From Ziziphus jujuba (Eukaryota; Streptophyta; Magnoliopsida; Rosales; Rhamnaceae), in NCBI RefSeq assembly GCF_031755915.1, contig NC_083390.1, positions 21,685,501-21,749,500 on the forward strand: a stretch of DNA of 64,000 nt. Reading direction: 5' to 3'. The notes beneath the pieces were generated by a model that saw only the letters and a program-made list of their open reading frames with translations, did no database searches and was not told the origin of the DNA. How positions within the stretch are numbered: position 1 is the first letter of the stretch; the number at the start of each line of letters is the position of its first letter. Below, in pieces: positions 1 through 13,382 of this stretch. A program made the position numbers and the translations under genes.

Positions 1-2184
1 GGTTGTATTTAAATCAAATTAAAAATATATTAGAGGAAAAAAAATTCATAAGAGAGAACAAGTTAAAATGTCAGACAAATAAGTTTTATTAATAATAATC
101 CTTTATAAATCGTAAAGGTGACAAATAAAATTTTTTAAAAAATTATTTACGCTTTTCCCAAACGTGGGCATAGACCGCAAAAATAAAGGTTGTATTGTAT
201 ATCGGAAGCACCGGATTCCTTCCCCAACGAGCATCTAAAAAATTTTTGTTGTCCACCAAATAATTTCTTTATTATTATTTTTTTAAAAACAAAAAAACTG
301 ACTTGGCTTGGCAGTTGGCGAAACGTTGTCCCTTTACAGCGGTGCGTCTCACGGCCGCCGCCTCGTAACTGTTGAAAAAATCCTACCCTTCTTAATCACA
401 CGCGCTAATAATACTGGCTTATAAAGTCACAAAGCCAATGGTGGTTCTCGTTAAGCGCGTGAGAACACTTGCTCACCTTTGATTCTTTTTTATTTTCCTC
501 TTGGAGTTATCTTCATCGTTGATCTTTGTTTTGGTAAAAAAAGTGCAGAATGATTACGTCACCTGTGGCTGCGTAGCCTGAATTGCGGCTAAGGCTCCGT
601 TTGGCAATATCCAAAAGCCGTTAAGTGGGGGCAGCTCTCACCCATTTGCAATTGCCTTTGCCCCCAAAACGGGATTAGCGTGTATTCTCTCTGATTCTTT
701 GGCTTTTTTAGAAACGCGTTTTTGTTCCAAAGTTGCTTTGCATGATAGCAAAGGGACAAAAAAAGTTGTGAAAATGAAAATATTATTTGAAAATTATTTA
801 TCAATTTTGTATTTTTTATATGTAAAATATAATTTTTTATCAATAAATTTTGACAGAAATTATGCATAATTTTCTGATACATTTTGAAGTTTTTTTTTAA
901 TCATTAAAAAAAACATTTTAAAGTCGATATTTGTTACTTTAAGCTAATTTAAACGTGTTTGGTAATTTTAGCAAAAATCTTGCTCAAGTGGCAGCAATTT
1001 TGAGGAACACCCGGATGGTAGTCTCTTTGTATTCCCTCTACGACTCAACTAGTTGCCTACAGATAAAAGAAAGTGTCTATTATATCCTTTTTTTATTTTA
1101 GTTTAAAAAAAAGATACCTCATGATAATTCTATGTTATGAGATATTGATATTGCAATATGAGATCATTTCCATTGGTCAAGATTTGAAATTTAATTTTCA
1201 AACACGTAGGTGTGAAAGCTTCCTTTCTATTATATCCTCAATTAATTAATATTTTTTTATATTGAAACTTATTATAAAAAAGAATAAAAAATATATATAC
1301 TTTGTCATTAGCAACTATCAAATATATATAATATTTAATTGATGGAGAAATACATATTTAAAATCCCCAATCTTCTAAGAGTGTGAGGGTATTTAATGCT
1401 AATCTTATTTCATATTGCCGTATGAACTTTTGAAATATAATTATTATTAAAGTTATCTAAATTTACAAATTTATGTAAATTAAATACATATATATAAAAT
1501 TCTGTGGATAAAAGAATACATAAATAAAATTTATCCAATAAAATATGGTATATTGTGAATTTTAATAAATAAAATTTCATAAAATCTAATATTATTAAAA
1601 AAAGGAAAAAAAAAATGAGATACGTATACAGACCGGAGCAGACCACGGCGAGCGTATCTATAAGACCAAAAGAAAGATTACAATGATCCTTGGCGCAGCT
1701 GATCGCCGCATCGCATAGAAAACTGCCACTGAAAAACAGTCCCAACTGGAGCCAATTAGTATACGAGCTGTCAAACCATCTGGACCGGTCCACAGTTTCA
1801 TATTTTTCCCAAGTTTCCTTTTTTACTGAATTACTCCCTCAAACTCCGCTGTAAATTCCTTCTTCAATCCTTCTCTTTTTTTTTTTTTTTACCAAAAGAG
1901 GCCCAGCAATTTTTTAATTAATTACTTTAAACTCCTACGTAATCATCAATTTCGTCAAAAAAGATTAAAAAAAAAAAAATTTATTTAACTCCCACCAAGA
2001 AAAATTGAAAAATTAAAAAAAACAATTAAAAACAGCTGGACTAGAGCAGACCCGGGTTTTCGAGTAACTATAAGATCATCTACTCCTATTTCATCAACCC
2101 CCCTCTTACTGTCTCTCTCTTTCTCTCTGACTCTTTCTCTCTCCTCTGAGAAGGACCAAAACCGCTCCCTTAAAAGTCCCTCCT
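1..2184. other. Intergenic DNA and promoter/leader side of the PB1 gene
   Basis: No supportable gene is visible. The DNA is AT-rich with poly-A and poly-T runs, and its short open frames lack domain-like sequence. The last 80 bases (about 2104-2150) are a CT-rich tract of the kind common in plant 5' leaders, directly before the ATG at 2185. A phrase near 593-606 (GGCTCCGTTTGGC) resembles ends of plant miniature transposons, but I found no matching inverted end, so no element is called. Confidence 0.6.
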
Positions 2185-3806
2185 ATGGACCCACCACCTC
2201 CTCCGCCGTCGGCGGCCCCACCCCTGTCGTCGGTGGCACCTCCGACTCACCTGAGCTACCCCGACTCGGTCGAATCTTCTCCCAGGTCCAGAAACACCGA
2301 TTCATGGGACGACCCGCTTCCTCCGGCTGCCAGCCGGCTCCGGCTGATGTGCAGCTATGGTGGTCACATAGTCCCACGCCCACACGACAAGTCGCTTTGC
2401 TATGTCGGCGGCGATACTCGCATCGTCGTTGTGGATCGCCAAACTTCCCTTTCTGACCTCTCCGCTCGTCTTTCGAAGACGCTTCTGAACGGCAGGCCGT
2501 TTACTCTCAAGTACCAGCTTCCCAGTGAGGACCTCGACTCGCTTATCTCCGTAACCACCGATGAGGACCTTGATAACATGATCGACGAGTACGATCGGAC
2601 AGCGCAGAGTTCTACCTCGAAACCCTCTCGTCTCCGTCTCTTTCTCTTCCCTTCGAAACCCGAATCGTCGCAGTCGATCGGACCCATCCTCGATAACCAA
2701 GCAAAAGCCGATGATTGGTTCCTCAACGCGCTCAATGGCGCTACCGGTATGATTAACAGAGGGTTTTCCGACTCGGCCTCCGTCAATTGCTTGTTGGGTC
2801 TAGACGACGATGTTATCGTTGGTGTTGGGAATAACCTCGATTCGAGTTCTAGAGATGTTGAGGCTTCGCAGCCTGGGTCGTTTGGGAATTCAAAAAATGG
2901 GAAACAAGGAGGGCAGGATGTTCACTCCGTTCCCGATTCGCCGATGCTCGAGACGACGTCGTCTTTCGGGTCGACATCGTCGTCGCCGTCGCTGGCGAAC
3001 TTGCCGCCGATTCGTGTCCACGTGGAGGAAGGTGGTGGTGGTGGTGGGGTTAGGGTTCAAGATCAGAAGGTGGGTGGGATTGAGGAACAGTTTGCGCAGA
3101 TGAGTTTGGCACAAGTTGTGCAGAAGCAAGAGGAAGGTGGTTTCGTTGTTCTTTCTTCGCCGCCTCCGTTGCCCACCACCATTGTAATGCCTACCGCCGT
3201 GCCTATGAACTCTGCCCCATCTGATTATCCTGGTCGGGTTGTCTCCGACGATGAGCGATCCGACCACGGAGTGCCCATGGGGTATCGCAAGCAACCACAG
3301 CCTCAGCCTCAGAATCTCCCCCCTCAGACACAGCAAAAGCCCACCGGTATTATCGATTTGCCATCCCCGGATTCAGTTTCAAGGTAACGTTTTCATCAAT
3401 TTCATACCCATTTGATTCAATTTCGTTTCTGTTGTCCATCTGCTAATTTTGTTTGTGTAAAGAATTTTTCTGTTGTGAATTTCTTGTGAAGTGGGTTACT
3501 ACTTAATTAGATTCTGAATTGGGTTTTCTTGTTTAATTGTTTATTTAAAACAGTGATACTAGTATTGCAAGTGCAATTTCTCGCCAAAAACCTCTAATTT
3601 ATCAAGACCAAGTTGTTCAACTCCCTGCCGGAGCCACAAGGGTTCCGGCGAACCCAGTGGATCCAAAAGTTAATATGTCCGATCCAAACACTCGGGTCCA
3701 GATGCAGCAACAGGTTCATGATTCTGGATATGTTTTGCAAACCCAATTTGATCCGAAACAACAGCAGCAGCAGCAGCAGCAGCAACAACAACAACATCAA
3801 CAACAT

Positions 3807-3859
<53 letters not shown>

Positions 3860-4490
3860 GCAGCAGCATTTCGTACATGCTGGTGCCCATTATATCCATC
3901 AATTGGCTGGGAATGTTCCAATTTCAGCCTATTACCCTGTATATCCTCCACAGCAGCAACACCTTCAGCATCATCACCATCAGCTTGATCAGCAATACCC
4001 TGTGTACTATGTGCCTGCAAGACAGACCCAAGCTTACAACAATGTTTCTGTGCAGCAATCGAATATGGGTGAAGCTCCTTCTACCATCCCTTCCAGCCGC
4101 CCCCAAACGCATTCCAACCCTGCTATTGTCGCTACACAGGCTGCTTACAACCCCGTTAGAAATGCTCCCATTGCTAAGCCCGAATTTGCCACGGGTATGT
4201 ACAGAACGGCAACTACTGGTGCTCCGCCTCTGGTTCAAGTTCCTTCTACTCAGCATCAGCAACAATATGTCGGTTACTCTCAGATTCATCACCCATCTCA
4301 GTCTGTTGCTCCTACTTCGGCAGCTACTGCTAATTACACATATGAGTATAGTAGCGATCCCTCTCATGCTCAGATATACTATACACAGCCATTGGCTCCT
4401 ACAATGCCTTCTCAGTATCAGACCATGACAGGGACTGGTGCTGTAATGCTTCCTGAGCAGCTGCCAAATGACAATGTGAAGAGCAGATGA
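2185..4490 (+). CDS. PB1 (octicosapeptide/Phox/Bem1p) domain protein, PDE331-like
   Basis: Two exons, 2185..3383 and 3554..4490, joined by a GT-AG intron, give about 711 residues. The ATG follows a CT-rich leader. A proline-rich start (residues 2-20) precedes a PB1 domain at about 52-140, with the acidic OPCA-type stretch around residues 111-135 (EDLDSL...TDEDLDNMIDEY). PB1 domains mediate protein-protein contacts. The rest is low-complexity: Ser/Gly-rich in the middle, then a Gln/His tract near 469-506 and a Gln/Tyr/Pro-rich tail, so it is probably disordered. Length and order resemble Arabidopsis At2g01190 (PIGMENT DEFECTIVE 331), and the neighbours downstream (IAA32-like, ZAR1-like, nucleotidylyltransferase) match that locus. 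The molecular function is unknown; the orthology is inferred from memory and gene order. Confidence 0.9.
3759..3868 (+). repeat. In-frame CAG/CAA/CAT repeat coding poly-Gln with His interruptions
   Basis: The tract begins with consecutive CAG codons, moves to CAA, and is then broken at intervals by CAT, giving a Gln run followed by Gln blocks punctuated by single His. It lies in exon 2 of the PB1 gene. Mixed codons suggest an older stabilised repeat rather than a pure expanding one. The length is likely to vary between individuals. Confidence 0.9.
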
Positions 4491-7400
4491 GAACTTCACA
4501 GCCACTATATAAAAAACCAGTTCATAAGGAAAGAAACAATTTTGCGTAATGGGTTTGATTTTTGTTTTAAGATTTTCCTGTTTTTAGTGTCTTGTCATTG
4601 GTACTGGATTGTGGTATGTATTTGTGATAGATAATAAGAAACTCTGGTGGTCTTGAAAACTCTTTTTTCCTGTATGTCATATTGTTTTCCTTATTGTCAT
4701 AGGAAAATGAAAGTGGTCTGAGAATATATATATATATATATATATATACTGTAAAAGTTCAAAACTTACATGTGGTGTGCTTGTGCAGTTCGTATATATG
4801 GGTTACTGAACAAATGTTTCATAAGCTGCAATGCAAGAGCTTTTGTCTTTTCAAATTTATGAAGGGTTTTCTGCAGATGTTGGGGGAACAGGGGCCTACA
4901 TGTTCCAAGGCTTTGCTTGGCCATAATAGTGCGTTCTAGTCCTATCATTGTGATACACTCAAAGTAACACTAGGATTTTGGCCTGCTCCTGTTCTTCTTG
5001 CATTATCCATTGGAATCAAATCAAATGCTCAGAAATCTGATTTCCTCGGCAAGACCAATCAAAATAGCTTTGCAGCCTCTAGCTCCATGAATGCATTAGA
5101 TTTGGATTTTCCTACTGCACAAATAGCCTTGTTTTGTAAAGCGATCCTTAAACCATCCTTTTCAACTCCTTGTTTAGGTTGTGATTTATGGGATTTGCAG
5201 TGCATGGCTTTGCAGGCCTGTGTTAACCACTGAACACTATAAATCCATGTCTCCTCTGTCAGGGTGAAACATAAATCGTGGTTTCACGAATGAATTTATG
5301 AAGAATGAAGATGTGTAATTATGATAGTAGTACAACTTTTGTGTAGCTGCAATATTGTATTTTAAGCCCTAGTGGTTTGTCTCAATTCATGTAGAATTTT
5401 CAGTCTCTTTTTCGGTCAAAAGGGGAAGAAAAGGGGACCAGAAAGATAGGGTCGAGAGTGAAAATCTTTTGTGATCATAGTAGGTTTAATTCATGCTGAG
5501 CTGATTACTAATCTAGGGCGTCAGTCTTGACATAGAATTGGGTGGTTTGCAAGCTTGATTCATGCTTTTAATTGCCCAAATAATGATAATAATAATAATA
5601 ATAAGTAGCATGGTAAAGGTAAAGGTCAAGGTCAAGTCTATAATCTAGTTTACATGAGAAGAGCACAGCATAATAGTGAAATCTAAAATTTAGTTTGAGG
5701 ATATACTAAAATATTTCAGTTTCAAACTTGATATTTAATAAGCAACTCTTTCTATAACAAAGTGTGTGCTCAAAGTTTGTTTATGAGCTTATAGAGGAAA
5801 GCTTGAGCTTTAATTATTTATATAGACAAAGAGAATCAAATTCTAGCCTGACGATCCCAATTTAATTTCTGTTCTATTTTTGGTTCCTCTTAGATCCTCC
5901 AAGCTCTTCTATCAGGTTAACCCAAAATGCAAACTAAAGCAAATTTCAATTTTTATAAAGAACTCAAGCTGATCGCATCTAAAATTATCTAGAACCGAAT
6001 AGTCCAGAAACACCGATATATGCACAGCTATGGTGAAATTTGGTTGTTCCATTGAATCCAATGCATAATTTTAAACATATAAACTTATCCCCATGATGTG
6101 CATAATTGGTGAAGGAATCTTTCAAAGATAGGAACACAAAAGTCTCTTGGTTGGTTTCTCAGAAAGATCAAAACGATAAAGGACAATATGTTTTTGGGTA
6201 TCGTTTTTCAAAACATTGGCTATAAAAAGAAACAAAATAATACACAAAATCTACTCACCATTATCCAAGCCAGATCAAATAATGAAATATGAAAGACACA
6301 TCTGATATAAAAGTCCAAAAACCATGTCTTATAAAAAATGCAAATTTTGAAACAAAGAATCTAAACCCCACAGTTACTGTATAGTTCACATGAGAATCAG
6401 CGAGTTTAGATTCTTTGTTTTATTGTCTAAATGTTGATTTTTGGTATTAATTAGTGATTAAATAATGAATAGACGTACGAGGTTTCATGTCTAAGCTTTG
6501 GTTTTTGGTTTTGGGGATGGAAGAGATTACACTTTTTAGTGACGCAGATTAAAAGGTTAAACACGTGTTTAGTCACTTTTAATTGTCATTTTGGAGACCA
6601 AAGCTGGTGACTCTGCTTCTTCCCATTACCACTTTCTGTCTTGGTCTTATCAAGGACAGCTCATTTCTTACGATAATAATAAGCAAATCACTTTTTAAAA
6701 AATAATTATGTTTGTTTATGACAAAGTTTGTGTATGAGTATGTGACTACAAAAGTTATGTTACTAAAATAAAAAAAAAAAAAAAAATTAAAATGAACAAT
6801 ATACTTTTGTTGATTTAAACAATAGAATATACAGATCTCTCAAACTGTGAAACGATTTTTAATGCTTATTTTTACTGACCACAATTAAAGATGAGTAAAA
6901 TATAATTCATCTTATATTTATATTTTTTTTGATATTGAGGATCTGGATTCCAATTCAGAATCATTTAATTGAAAGCTATTAGGTATTCTTCTAGAGAATG
7001 CCTGTAGCTTTTTAACATCCAGAATCTCATGCTTTAAGATTGATGGAATCTATAGAATGCTGCCGTTGCTGCAAGATAACGACTTCCATTACAACGTTCT
7101 TGTTGGTTTGGTATAATTTGTTTCGAACAAGGAACTCTGGACCCCGATTGAGTTCAATCCCTGAATTGAACGTTTATAAAAATTTTGATTCGAGATCTCT
7201 CAATGATTTTGCTCCAAAGATCTAATATTCAGTTGTTACAGTCAGAAAAATCTTGGGTATTCCTTTCTTTCTTTCTTACTTTATCTCTTTCATTTTCTGG
7301 GTCCCCTAAAGGAGGAATATAATATGTCAAGGATTCAAAGTTCCAATCTTGAATACAGAGACCAGGATTGTTAATCAGATGGAAAATGTCTGCGCCCACT

Positions 7401-8103
7401 ATTCTCGTTCAATGAAACAATCCTTATACTTTGTCTTGGTTTGAAATTTTTTTAAAAAAATAATATTACAATTATGAATCACAATCAAGAACGTGTTTTT
7501 CACTCCACTTGAGCGCCTCCTTTGTTTTGTCTTTGAAACTAAGCTCCCTTTACTCATTGGTTTAATGGAAGCAACGTTGTCAACATTGTCACGCCTTCTA
7601 CCACCATGCTTGATGACACAAGCAGACCAATAATTACCGAATTCATTAAATCCGATTGGATTGGACTAGACTGCTTTCAATTTTAGAAATTCCTGATAGT
7701 TTAACAACATTATTATTCATATTTATATATGTATTTTCAAATACGTATGGATTTTACAACATGATAAATCTTATATGCTTGACTACGTTTAACTCTGCCA
7801 CCTTGCCAAACGTGGTAGAATACATTTTTTTTCTTCTTCTGCTGCTGTGTCCCTGATAGATGTTTCTTCCGGTCCAAAATTACAATTCGCAAGGTTTTTG
7901 TCAACTATTGCATGGCTGGTGGCCTGTCAAATTGCAAGAACTTCAACGAAATTAGTGTGGTCCATCTAGGACAATTATAAAGTAACAACAATTTGGGCGT
8001 CAATAGGAGACTAATCTGAAAACTGGGTGGGTATCTAGAAAAGATATAACAAAATTTTAATTTACTGGATTAAAAAAATAAATAAATAAAATAAATCATC
8101 TAA
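4491..8103. other. Convergent intergenic region between PB1 gene and ELP2
   Basis: This holds the 3' ends of two converging genes. An (AT)n run lies at about 4726-4748, followed by AT-rich DNA with small (AAT)n patches near 5580-5602. Open frames at 7040-7225 and 7656-7856 have no recognisable domains. I see no gene, RNA gene or complete transposon here. Confidence 0.6.
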
Positions 8104-11100
8104 CTAATTAACTTTTACATCAAACACTCTCACACAATTGTCTGCTCCACAAGAAGCAAGCTGCATACTGCTGAAATCTTCATTCTTCTCAGGGTTCCTC
8201 CATGCCAAACGATTTACTGCAGATGCATGGCACATAACTGGATCGAGCCGGGCAACAGGAGCGGCGGTTGCACCTAGTACTGCTATATTTCCATCACCAG
8301 TTCTGTTTATGGAAAGACTCCATAATTCGATGAGTCCATTTTCCATTCCAATTGCCAATAAACCATTGTTTTTCTTGCTATCAAGACCAACCCAAGATAG
8401 TGCAGTGACACTACTTTTAAACAGCGGCAAAGTCAAAAGAGGCTTAACTGAAGATTGATTTTCCACTGCCCAAATTTTCACCGTCTTGTCCCTGGAACCT
8501 GTTGCAAACTCGTGACCAAATGGATTCCAAGAACATGCCCATATAATTCTCTTGTGTGCCTCTTGCTTTGCTAGAAGCTGGTAGCTTATTTCATCAGTAG
8601 TACCTAACAGACGTATCAGAAAATCATTATGAGCTCTTCTAGTTTCAACATGAATTAAATTATCTTGAGCAGTGTTCATTATTAGAGGTTGATCCAACGT
8701 GGCAGTAAAAATCTCCAGATCGAGACAAAAACAAACCACATATTTCTACTGGACCATTGGCTTGGAGAGATACAGTTAATGAGGAATAAATCAATCTATA
8801 TATGAGCTCCAATCAGAAAGAGATTAAAAAGAAAGGGTGGTGAGAAACAAAGAATCTATAGGTGCTAAGGACTGTATGTTAAAAAGAAAAAGCAGCATAA
8901 ATAACATATATAGGTTCTAGAGGACCATCTGTAACAGCAACCAGAGTAGCTACGTACGTGGTTTCGGTGGTTGTGCATAAAGTTATGGAACTGCTGCTTT
9001 CCACCTAAATGTGGATTATTATGGTAAAATTTTGTATTCTCTTTAGTTCTCACTACCCTGTAAATCACTCTGCATGAGATGAAAGGTCCTGAACATCAGA
9101 TTCTTTTTTTTATGCACACAGAACTAGCTAGACAAAGCATGGTGTCAAGTTCACAAATTTCTTATCTTTAGTTACGTCAAAGATTTAAAAATTAGAAAGA
9201 CTCTCCAAGTTTGCAACCTAACAAGTTGTCTTCGTAGTTCAAAGAAGAAAACCCTCAATATTTCAACACTAGAATCAATTAGAAAGCATCAATTAAGTAA
9301 CATCAATTACAGTAAGCATTAGTACCTGTCTTTTCGATATTGAAAACAGAGAACTGGCGATCCCTTGAAACAGATAAAAGCAATTTGTCATCGTAAGAGA
9401 ATTCCATCTGTGTCACTGTCAGGCTATGAGAATGCAACTGACCTACTGCCTTCCATGAACCAACTTGCCATAGCCATATCTCTGCAACTGTCGCTGATTG
9501 AGCCTGCAATATAATATGTATTCTATGATGAGTGACAAATTATGACATCAACCTGGAATCCATCCAACTTATTCCCATAGGGTTCCAACATACTTTGAGA
9601 TGGCATGCATGGGCCAGGTGGCATACCACTTGTGTTAACTTATATTTATAACATGCTTTGCTGATAGGAAAGGTTCCATATACCTTACATGATGAGGCTA
9701 CAAGATTCCCCCTATGATCACAGCATAGGGAAAACAGCTCATTCCCATGACCATAAAGTTTGTGCGACTCTGGCCACAGTGTATGCCATCCCAGTTGATC
9801 TTCAATGGGAGGTTCAGTCAACACTACTGGAACTGCATCTGGAATTGTTTCAAGGGTGTCATATGAATCACTGCCATTTCTGTCAGCAGTCTCATTCTCA
9901 GCTTCTAAAAAGAGAAAAAGAAGCTCATTAATTCATTTATCATTCTATTTGACCATTAACGTCACATAAGCATATAGATTCGAAGAAAAAAAAGGAACAA
10001 GAGAGCTTCACTACAAAAAAGGAACAAGAGAGAAACTCACCCTGAACATAAATAGGTTTCTGAGATAGCCCAAGAGCAGACATGTTTGCACCCAAAATCT
10101 GAACACCTAATTGAAGATCTTCACAGAAGCCAGACTTTTGTGAAATGGCATGATTAAGTGTCTTTAAGAAAGACAAAGGAGCCTCAAATACTCTGGCAAC
10201 TTTCTCATCAGCTCCACTGACAAAACGGTGGTTCCCCTTTCCTTGGATAATGGTTGCGCAGTTAATATCATGTCCATGAACTTGAGGGCGTGCAATTTCA
10301 TGCCAGGAATCCCCACCACTGAGAGAAGTTGCTTCATGTTGCCAAGGAGCAAAAATTCGAGTTGTCTGCATATTTAAAAGGACAGTAACAAATAAAATTT
10401 AGCAACGCAACATTGACATTTGTAATGCTTTGTACAGAATTCTGTCGATATCCACCTCTGGAATTCAAAACTTTATTTCCTCCATAACTCATGTTACAAA
10501 TCTTTATTATCTCAAACTGCTCTACATTTTCAGATTACCTGGTCATGACTGACAGACAGCAAATATTCACCAGATCTTGCCCATGCAATATCTGCCACTG
10601 CTGCAAAGTGCCCAGATGGGACCTTTTGTGGTTGCCAATTATCAAAGTCAACACCAACATTTTTCCAGAGATGAAAAGACCCACCATATCCATGTGCTAA
10701 AATTGAATCTCCATTTGCACTCCAGTGACCACCATAAAACCCTAGTGCACAATGACTTAACTCCCCAACAGTAACAACATTCATCCAGATGCCAGAAGTT
10801 TTTTCTGGTTGCCAAATCATCATTGTCTTGTCCATTGAAGCAGATAATATGCTTTGGGGTTGGTGAGCAATACCTTCTCCAGCTGCAACTGTCGGAGGTT
10901 GCCATTCCACTGAATACACCCAATCTTCATGTCCGATTAGCAGAGATTCCAAAGATACTTGATATGAGGATGTGCCAGCAACAAATACAGGGCCCTCTAT
11001 ATAAGATGCTAGACTAATTCCTTCTTTCCTAATTGCACCAAGGTAATTGCCTGAAAAACCACGTAGAGCCATCTTCCATACGCGTATGCCCCGATCCTGA

Positions 11101-13382
11101 GATGAACTTACAAGAAGAATATTTTTTGCTTCACCATTGGTCCATATGGGTAATGAGAAATCCAAGCTTCGAATCCAATCTGTGTGCCCTTTTAACTCAC
11201 AAGCATGAATAAACTGGGTGAATTATGGAAAAAAAGTCAATACATATACATCACAAAAAGACTTGAGAGGTAAATAAAATATTAGGTATAAGTCTGGGGC
11301 TCCAGACCTTTCCTGTCCTCTTCCCACAATATAGATGAATTTTGTTATCCAATCCTCCCATTGCCAAAACTAAATGTTCAGTATTTCCAGGCAACTCAGC
11401 CAATGACAGTGCTACCATAGGTTTTGAACCAACAGAGAGAGATTCCAGAGACAACAATCTACAGTCACCTAAAACAACCAAGAAATATGCAATTTAAGTT
11501 TTCTCAGGTTAAGAAAAAGTATATAAGCTGGACAATGAAGACTGCACTCAAACTCCATCAAAAAGATTCACATAATTAAAACGAAACACGAGCATAGATT
11601 GAAAGCCCTAGCATAGCAGCATGACACTAACAATATAAACGGTTAAGTGTGGTCAACTAACAATATTTGCACAGAAGATGAAGCTAAAGGTAAAGTGTGT
11701 AGACCTTTGTAGATGTACATTAAGTAAGCGCAATAACTTATTTTTGAAGCATTCATGCCTCCACAACTATTCATTTGCCATGTAAAAGGAGCAAAAAAAA
11801 CCTATGCAGAATTCTTATAGTCCTAATTCCTGCATCATTCTTTTCTAATATAATTTATTAGTTGGACCATGTTATTCAATTTGCAAAGTAGATATCTGCA
11901 AAGGGGGGAAAAGAAAGGAAGAAAGACATAACCAATAAATTTTGATTCCAAAAACTGCTAAAATAGTTGCTTCCTAGGGAATCCAATATGTTTTCGAGAA
12001 TGGAGTTGCCAACTTAATAATATAACCAGATAAAAGTGCAACTTCAGAATTGTGTGGTATACTCTTCTTTAGCATGGCCAACAACATGAAAATGCCAACA
12101 GAAAAACTGGAAAAATAATGAACTATGATATTAAAACAGTCTAACATTTCCAATATATTCAGAAGTACCCTTGACTGACCTTCATTAGTAGATGGAAAAG
12201 TCACCTCCCATACATGAACAGTACCATCTGAAGAAGTAGACGCGAAGATTGCCACAGTTTCCGATACCATTATCCCAGTAAAGCATGTGACACCCTTCTT
12301 GTGCGATTCTGGTACTTTTAATACATGCCTCCACTGTCATGGGTGAAAAGAGAGAACAAAATAAAAGCGCTGTCGATAAATATTTATTTTGTTTCAACAG
12401 GAAACCAAATCTTCAAGCAGATTGTCAGATTTTATTTAGTAAATCATATTTAGATAACAAGTATAACACTGTCAAAGTACCTTTTACAAAAGCCACAGGA
12501 AATTTAATATGTTCAACAACCTCCCAAACTATGTGAAATTGTGTTTGCCAAGAAACCAAATACAAAAAGAAATTGACACTTTTTATACTATCTACTTGTA
12601 ATCACAAGAATGCTTAGCATCGACTAGTGTTGATCATATCCAAAAATAAAAATAATAAATAAATAAAATCGAATTACCTTCCCGGAAAGCAGAGCTAATT
12701 CCCATAAAATAATGGTGCCATCAGCGTCTCCAGAAAGGAGGTAATGCCGCTCTAAGTGTTTAGCTGTGGATAAACAATATTTTTGTTAGAAACCCATTTA
12801 GAATCAGTGGTTGCCAAAAAAAGAAAAAAGAATTGAAATAGCACATTAGCAAAACCAAATAATCGAAAATAACAGAAATTTTAATAATCACAGTAATGAC
12901 ACAGAGTAAAAGATCTAAAAGTCGTTCTACTAGGCATTATGACATTCTTTTGAAGCTTCATAACAGCAAACCAATTCCAGCAGCAACTTGTAAATGGAAA
13001 GAAATCCAATAAAAATGAATAAAAAAGAAAGTACCTTTAAAAGCAAACTTAGCACTTGGGAACCACTGGGTGCAGTTCACAGAAGCTGAATGACCCGGAA
13101 GCGTCGTCAGAATTTGAGCAGTCTGCACCCAGAAATTTTCAGGAAAAAAAAAAAATCTTTGTAAGTTTGAAATAGCCTAGTAGTAGATTATAGAATATGG
13201 GTTTTGAAGAAACACAAAGCGAGGACCTGCGGGCAGAAAATAACGACAGCGTTTTGAGCACCAAAGGCCGCCAAACCACAGGCACCCCATGAAACGTTGT
13301 TGACTACTCTGTTACATCCTGCTCCTATGAACACCCTCTTCACTTCCACCTCGCCCCCACCATCACTGCCGCTTCTTGACAT
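8104..13382 (-). CDS. ELP2: Elongator complex protein 2 (WD40 repeat protein)
   Basis: Ten exons on the minus strand: 13227..13382, 13035..13122, 12678..12763, 12180..12333, 11308..11468, 10539..11213, 10041..10365, 9684..9904, 9326..9503, 8104..8603. All junctions are GT-AG and keep frame, giving about 847 residues, close to the roughly 840 of Arabidopsis ELP2. The N-terminus (VKRVFIGAGCNRVVNNVSWG) is highly characteristic of plant ELP2. WD-type units with GH...D and W/F-D ends recur throughout, for example HKRIIWACSWNP and SRDKTVKIW near the C-terminus. ELP2 forms two beta-propellers that scaffold Elp1/Elp3 in Elongator, which modifies wobble uridines of tRNA and also affects transcription-linked acetylation. 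It is divergent from the alpha/beta hydrolase gene; three TGGGCC elements lie upstream. Exact splice sites are hand-called. Confidence 0.95.

Noticed and set aside
2302..2786. Minus-strand open frames of 128-132 codons
   Set aside because: They are antisense shadows of the PB1 exon, which has a clear domain and a better codon pattern on the plus strand.
3594..4505. Long frames on both strands over exon 2 of the PB1 gene
   Set aside because: The CAG/CAA repeat is open in every frame; only the Gln/His frame continues the spliced PB1 protein.
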